Assembly (NCBI RefSeq): GCF_000300255.2
Contig: NC_020913.1
Location: forward strand, 1,114,692 to 1,178,691
Direction: 5' to 3'
DNA: 64,000 nt
Source of the DNA: Candidatus Methanomethylophilus alvi Mx1201
GTDB taxonomy: Archaea; Thermoplasmatota; Thermoplasmata; Methanomassiliicoccales; Methanomethylophilaceae
In this document: in pieces, positions 60,913 through 64,000 of the stretch
Position numbering within the stretch: the first letter of the stretch is position 1
Layout: the number at the start of each line of letters is the position of its first letter
The notes under the pieces: model-generated
Seen by the model: only the letters and a program-made list of their open reading frames with translations
What the model was told of the DNA's origin: nothing
The model's database searches: none
Program-made: the position numbers and the translations under genes

Positions 60913-62223
60913 ATGGCCTTCAGGGAGTGTACGACGGCCGAGAAGGACATCGGCATGCTGTACTACCTCAGCGGAGCCGACGGCACAGGAGGCCGTCTCA
61001 AGGCGAGGGCCGAGGATTTCGTGGTGGAAGAGGTATCCAAAGGTCCTGAGAGAGCGGAGAACGGGAAATACACCATCGCCACCGTCAAAGCCACCAACTG
61101 GGAATCGAACCGCATGATCCGTCTTTTCGCCCGCGAGATGGGCATGTCCCGCGAAAGGATCGGATTCGCCGGAACGAAGGACAAACGGGCCGTCACTACA
61201 CAGCTCATGTCGTTCGAATGCCCTCCATCCCAACTGGAGAAGGTCCAGCTGAAGGATGTGGAATTCTCGGACATCTACACTGCCAGGAGGAACATACGTA
61301 TCGGGGACCTTGTAGGCAACAGATTCAGGATCAGGGTCACCGGCTGCAGCAGACCGGCCGACGAGATCGCATCGATCGTCGGCGAGGTCGCGGCCGACAT
61401 AAAGGCCAACAAAGGGTTCCCCAACTATTTCGGTGTCCAGAGATTCGGAGTCATGAGGCCCATAACCCACCTTGTAGGCGAGAGGCTCGTCAGAGGGGAC
61501 ATCGAAGGTGCCGTCAAATGCTACGTGTGCACGCCATCCAGTGACGAAAGCAGAGACAAGGAAGCCGCAGAATGCAGGAAGAACCTGTCCGAAAGCGACG
61601 ACTGGGCTTCTCTCCTGAACTCCGTCCCCGATTCCATGAGTTTCGAGAAGGTCATGGTCCAGCACATGGCGGAGAATCCCGGGGATTGGACGGGTGCGAT
61701 AGCCGCCATGCCTACCAATCTGCAGATGATGTTCGTCCATGCCTACCAGTCATATCTTTTCAACATCATGCTGAGCAGGAGGATAGAGAAAGGACTCCCG
61801 ATGAACCGCCCGGTCGTAGGGGATGTGGTCGTACCCATGAGTGCCGACATGATCCCGTTGCATGAACAGCAGATCGTGGCCACCGAGAAGAACATCGACC
61901 TTGTGGAAAGACAGGTAAGGCTCGGCAAAGCATTCGTGACCGGATGTCTGTTCGGCAGCGATTCCCAGTTCGCCGAGGGCGAGATGGGTGAGATCGAGAG
62001 GAGAGTCATAGAAGACAACCGCCTGAAAGCCGAGGATTTCATCATACCCGGACTTCCCCACTGCAGTTCGGAAGGGGACAGGAGGGAGATCCTGTGTCCT
62101 GTGAAGGATCTGACGTACGAACCGGACCCCGACGGGTATATCGTATCGTTCTTCCTCCCCAAAGGCAACTATGCCACCTGCCTCATGAGAGAATTCATGA
62201 AGTCGGAGATGACCGACTACTGA
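60913..62223 (+). CDS. truD: tRNA pseudouridine(13) synthase TruD
   Basis: 436 residues. The family signature RIGFAGTKDKRAVTTQ with the catalytic Asp near residue 88, RNIRIGDLVGNRFRIRV, and FPNYFGVQRFG are clear; the archaeal insertion domain follows, and the protein ends FFLPKGNYATCLMREFMK. It modifies U13 of tRNAs. Cotranscribed with rpoL. Confidence 0.96.
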   Translation: MAFRECTTAEKDIGMLYYLSGADGTGGRLKARAEDFVVEEVSKGPERAENGKYTIATVKATNWESNRMIRLFAREMGMSRERIGFAGTKDKRAVTTQLMSFECPPSQLEKVQLKDVEFSDIYTARRNIRIGDLVGNRFRIRVTGCSRPADEIASIVGEVAADIKANKGFPNYFGVQRFGVMRPITHLVGERLVRGDIEGAVKCYVCTPSSDESRDKEAAECRKNLSESDDWASLLNSVPDSMSFEKVMVQHMAENPGDWTGAIAAMPTNLQMMFVHAYQSYLFNIMLSRRIEKGLPMNRPVVGDVVVPMSADMIPLHEQQIVATEKNIDLVERQVRLGKAFVTGCLFGSDSQFAEGEMGEIERRVIEDNRLKAEDFIIPGLPHCSSEGDRREILCPVKDLTYEPDPDGYIVSFFLPKGNYATCLMREFMKSEMTDY

Positions 62224-62275
62224 AACATCCATTTCGGAATTTGTCAAAACGTCAGAAAGGATAAAAATGAGAAGA

Positions 62276-62292
62276 GGCGGGACATTCCCGCC
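62276..62292. terminator. Bidirectional terminator between truD and the TPR gene
   Basis: GGCGGGA (62276-62282) pairs with TCCCGCC (62286-62292) around a CAT loop, between convergent genes. Confidence 0.65.
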
Positions 62293-62301
62293 GTCTTCGT
62301 T

Positions 62302-64000
62302 TCAATTCACCAGGGACATTATCATCCTGGCACCGAACACACCGACGTTCTGGTCGAGTATGACCTGTTCGATATCGTCCCTCGGGGATACGTTTTCGCT
62401 CAGCTTCACATACTTCTCCGGAATATCTCTAGGAAGCCTCGACCTGCGGCAACTCTGCATATAGGAAAGGAGGACTTTCGCCTCGTCGGCGTCCCTGGCC
62501 CCTCCGGCCACGTAGGCGGCCTCGACGGTTATCAGTTCCAGATCCTTGTTCTTCCCTCTGGCTATCACGTTGTGGGACAGGATCTCCATCCTCTCGAAAT
62601 CGCTGGTCCCGACGATGATCTCCCCGTAATCGGGGATGTCCTCGAGATACCTGACGGCCTTCTCGGCGTCATCGGCCTCGATCCCCATGGAGTCCAGGAC
62701 GTCCGGGTCGTTGCATTCGGCCCCGAGCATGTAGGCACGCCTCATGATCCTCTCCGCATTCCTCTTGACCTCCGGCGGAACGTCCTCGGTCTGCACCTCG
62801 TCCGGATAGAGACGGGACTTGAGGGTGTTGGCCTCGGTCCTGAGACCGACGCTGTTGAGGGCGGTGATGACGGCCTTGCAGTCCTCCTCGGAGGCGTCGT
62901 CGTATCTCACGAAATTCGCATAAGCGGCGTTGACACCGTCCCTGTCCTTCATGCCCTGGGCGATCCTGGCGAGAATGGCGAACGATTCGGCGCACGGCTG
63001 GCTCTCTATGGAGTCGCGTATCGTCTTACTGGCACCTTCGTAGTCCTTATCCCTGATCTGCAGGTTGGCCAGATGCCTGCCTGCCTCCGCCTCGTGCGGG
63101 TCGATCATAAGGGCCGTCCTGAAACTGGCCATGGCCGCATCCTTGGCACCCATGTTCTCCTGGACGGTACCCAGCTTCACATAGAGGGTCTGGTTCTTCA
63201 TCCCGTTCTGAATGGCCTTGCCGTATGCGTCCACGGCACCTTCGAAATCGCCCTGTTCGGCACGGAGGTCCCCCGCGGATTCATAGAGCTCCCCGTTGGA
63301 CGGATTCCGGAGTATGCATTGGGACAGGAACGCCTCGGTGATCCTTACATCTCCCGTCTTACGGTACACGGCCGCTCTGAACAGGATGTAGTCCGTATTG
63401 TCCGGATCGGCGGCCATGGCACGGTCCGCCATCCTCCCGGCCCCGACGATGTCACCGGCGGACAGCAGGGAACGGGCGATGCCGATGATGGACTCCGGGT
63501 CCTGCATAGACCCGGCCTCGGCAGGCTTCCTTTCGGACTCCTTTCCCCTGACATCCTCGTTCTCGAGGGACGAATAGATGGTCGTAGCCTCCTCTCCCTT
63601 CCCGGTCTTGTAGAGGGCGTCGGCAAGTGCGCGCTTGGTCTTCCTGTCATAGGGGGAGGTTTTGAGGAGCTTCCTGCAGACCCCTATTACGGAATCGTTG
63701 TCACCCATGTAGACGTACAGGTCTCTGGCGGCGGCCATGAGACGTTCGGAATCGGGGTTGTTGGCAAGCGACTTCTCCACCAGCTTCTTGGCGCTGGCAC
63801 TGTCGCCTATGCCTATGTCAGCCTGCACCACGCAGCAGACGACGACGTCGTCGGGAGTGCCTTTTTTCATGAGCTTCTTCCCGATATACACGGCATCGGT
63901 GTACTTACCGGCGGCGAGGCAGATCTTCATCCTGATCTTCATGATCCCCTCGTTGTCGGGATCCGTGGCCTCGGCGAGGTCGATGAAGCTCAGCGCCTCG
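62302..64000 (-). CDS. TPR-repeat protein, 5' end beyond the window
   Basis: At least 566 codons; the frame stays open to the right edge, and an internal ATG at 63942 is probably not the true start because the preceding codons (EALSFIDLAEATDPDNEG) continue the repeat pattern. Tandem 34-residue helical repeats are visible, for example AGRMADRAMAADPDNTDYILFRAAVYRKTG and EGAVDAYGKAIQNGMKNQTLYVKLGTVQENMGAKDAAMASFRTAL. The C-terminal 100 residues end with SRLPRDIPEKYVKLSENV and lack clear repeats. A protein-interaction scaffold; partner unknown. Confidence 0.85.
   Translation of the reverse strand, partial: EALSFIDLAEATDPDNEGIMKIRMKICLAAGKYTDAVYIGKKLMKKGTPDDVVVCCVVQADIGIGDSASAKKLVEKSLANNPDSERLMAAARDLYVYMGDNDSVIGVCRKLLKTSPYDRKTKRALADALYKTGKGEEATTIYSSLENEDVRGKESERKPAEAGSMQDPESIIGIARSLLSAGDIVGAGRMADRAMAADPDNTDYILFRAAVYRKTGDVRITEAFLSQCILRNPSNGELYESAGDLRAEQGDFEGAVDAYGKAIQNGMKNQTLYVKLGTVQENMGAKDAAMASFRTALMIDPHEAEAGRHLANLQIRDKDYEGASKTIRDSIESQPCAESFAILARIAQGMKDRDGVNAAYANFVRYDDASEEDCKAVITALNSVGLRTEANTLKSRLYPDEVQTEDVPPEVKRNAERIMRRAYMLGAECNDPDVLDSMGIEADDAEKAVRYLEDIPDYGEIIVGTSDFERMEILSHNVIARGKNKDLELITVEAAYVAGGARDADEAKVLLSYMQSCRRSRLPRDIPEKYVKLSENVSPRDDIEQVILDQNVGVFGARMIMSLVN

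Noticed and set aside
1..64000. CRISPR arrays, insertion sequences, prophage genes and replication origin.
   Set aside because: No regularly spaced repeats, transposase, integrase or Cdc6/Orc1 gene was seen. The only mobile element found is the group II intron.

Overview
The window is from a methylotrophic methanogen of the order Methanomassiliicoccales. The 275-residue pyrrolysyl-tRNA synthetase and the 71-nt tRNA-Pyl match what I remember of Candidatus Methanomethylophilus alvus, a human-gut archaeon. The main support is four methylamine methyltransferase genes, each with one in-frame TAG at the position where this family carries pyrrolysine. Archaeal TATA boxes, short or absent leaders, an RNA polymerase L subunit, Dph5, Trm5, TruD and CobY agree with an archaeal origin.

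Layout. 1-13.7 kb, minus strand: the methylamine block. It holds mtmC-mtmB-mtmB followed by tRNA-Pyl and pylS; then mtbC-mtbB-mttB-mttC followed by a ten-helix permease, a small winged-helix protein and an unlisted 44-residue membrane protein; then an APC permease. 14-30 kb: mostly housekeeping and repair genes (M18 aminopeptidase, a UbiE/UbiA pair, flavodoxin-ferredoxin protein, BASS-type transporter, DUF1848, Ogt-AlkD, HypA-HypD, Nth-FolC, NikR, two PH-domain membrane proteins, and a tandem pair of unknown 179-residue proteins). 30-37 kb: topA, then a minus-strand cobamide salvage operon (PLP decarboxylase, CbiB, a CbiZ-CobZ-like fusion, CobS, CobY). 37.4-40.9 kb: a divergent nitrogenase-like pair, a NifH-NifD fusion plus a NifK-like subunit. 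41-46.5 kb: Dcd, Trm5, Dph5, ADP-forming acyl-CoA synthetase, a likely structured RNA and a metallopeptidase. 46.6-52.9 kb: a four-gene ABC importer whose binding protein and one permease carry transcobalamin-like DUF4430 domains. 53-64 kb: IscA-like protein, an ORF-less group II intron, Hef-like helicase, DNA ligase, a surface protein with two DUF4430 repeats, RNA ligase, rpoL, truD and a TPR protein running off the right edge.

How it fits together. The methyltransferases need corrinoid on MtmC, MtbC and MttC. The organism seems to capture corrinoids with DUF4430 surface and binding proteins, import them by the ABC system and remodel them with the salvage operon. The nitrogenase-like pair shares a divergent promoter region with that operon, has every FeS-cluster cysteine in its H and D parts, and has lost two of three in its K-like part. 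It is the best candidate for an undescribed system here. Small dyads (GGAT-N5-ATCC) in three promoters, two of them for corrinoid-capture genes, suggest a regulon. No CRISPR array, insertion sequence, rRNA gene or replication origin was recognised.
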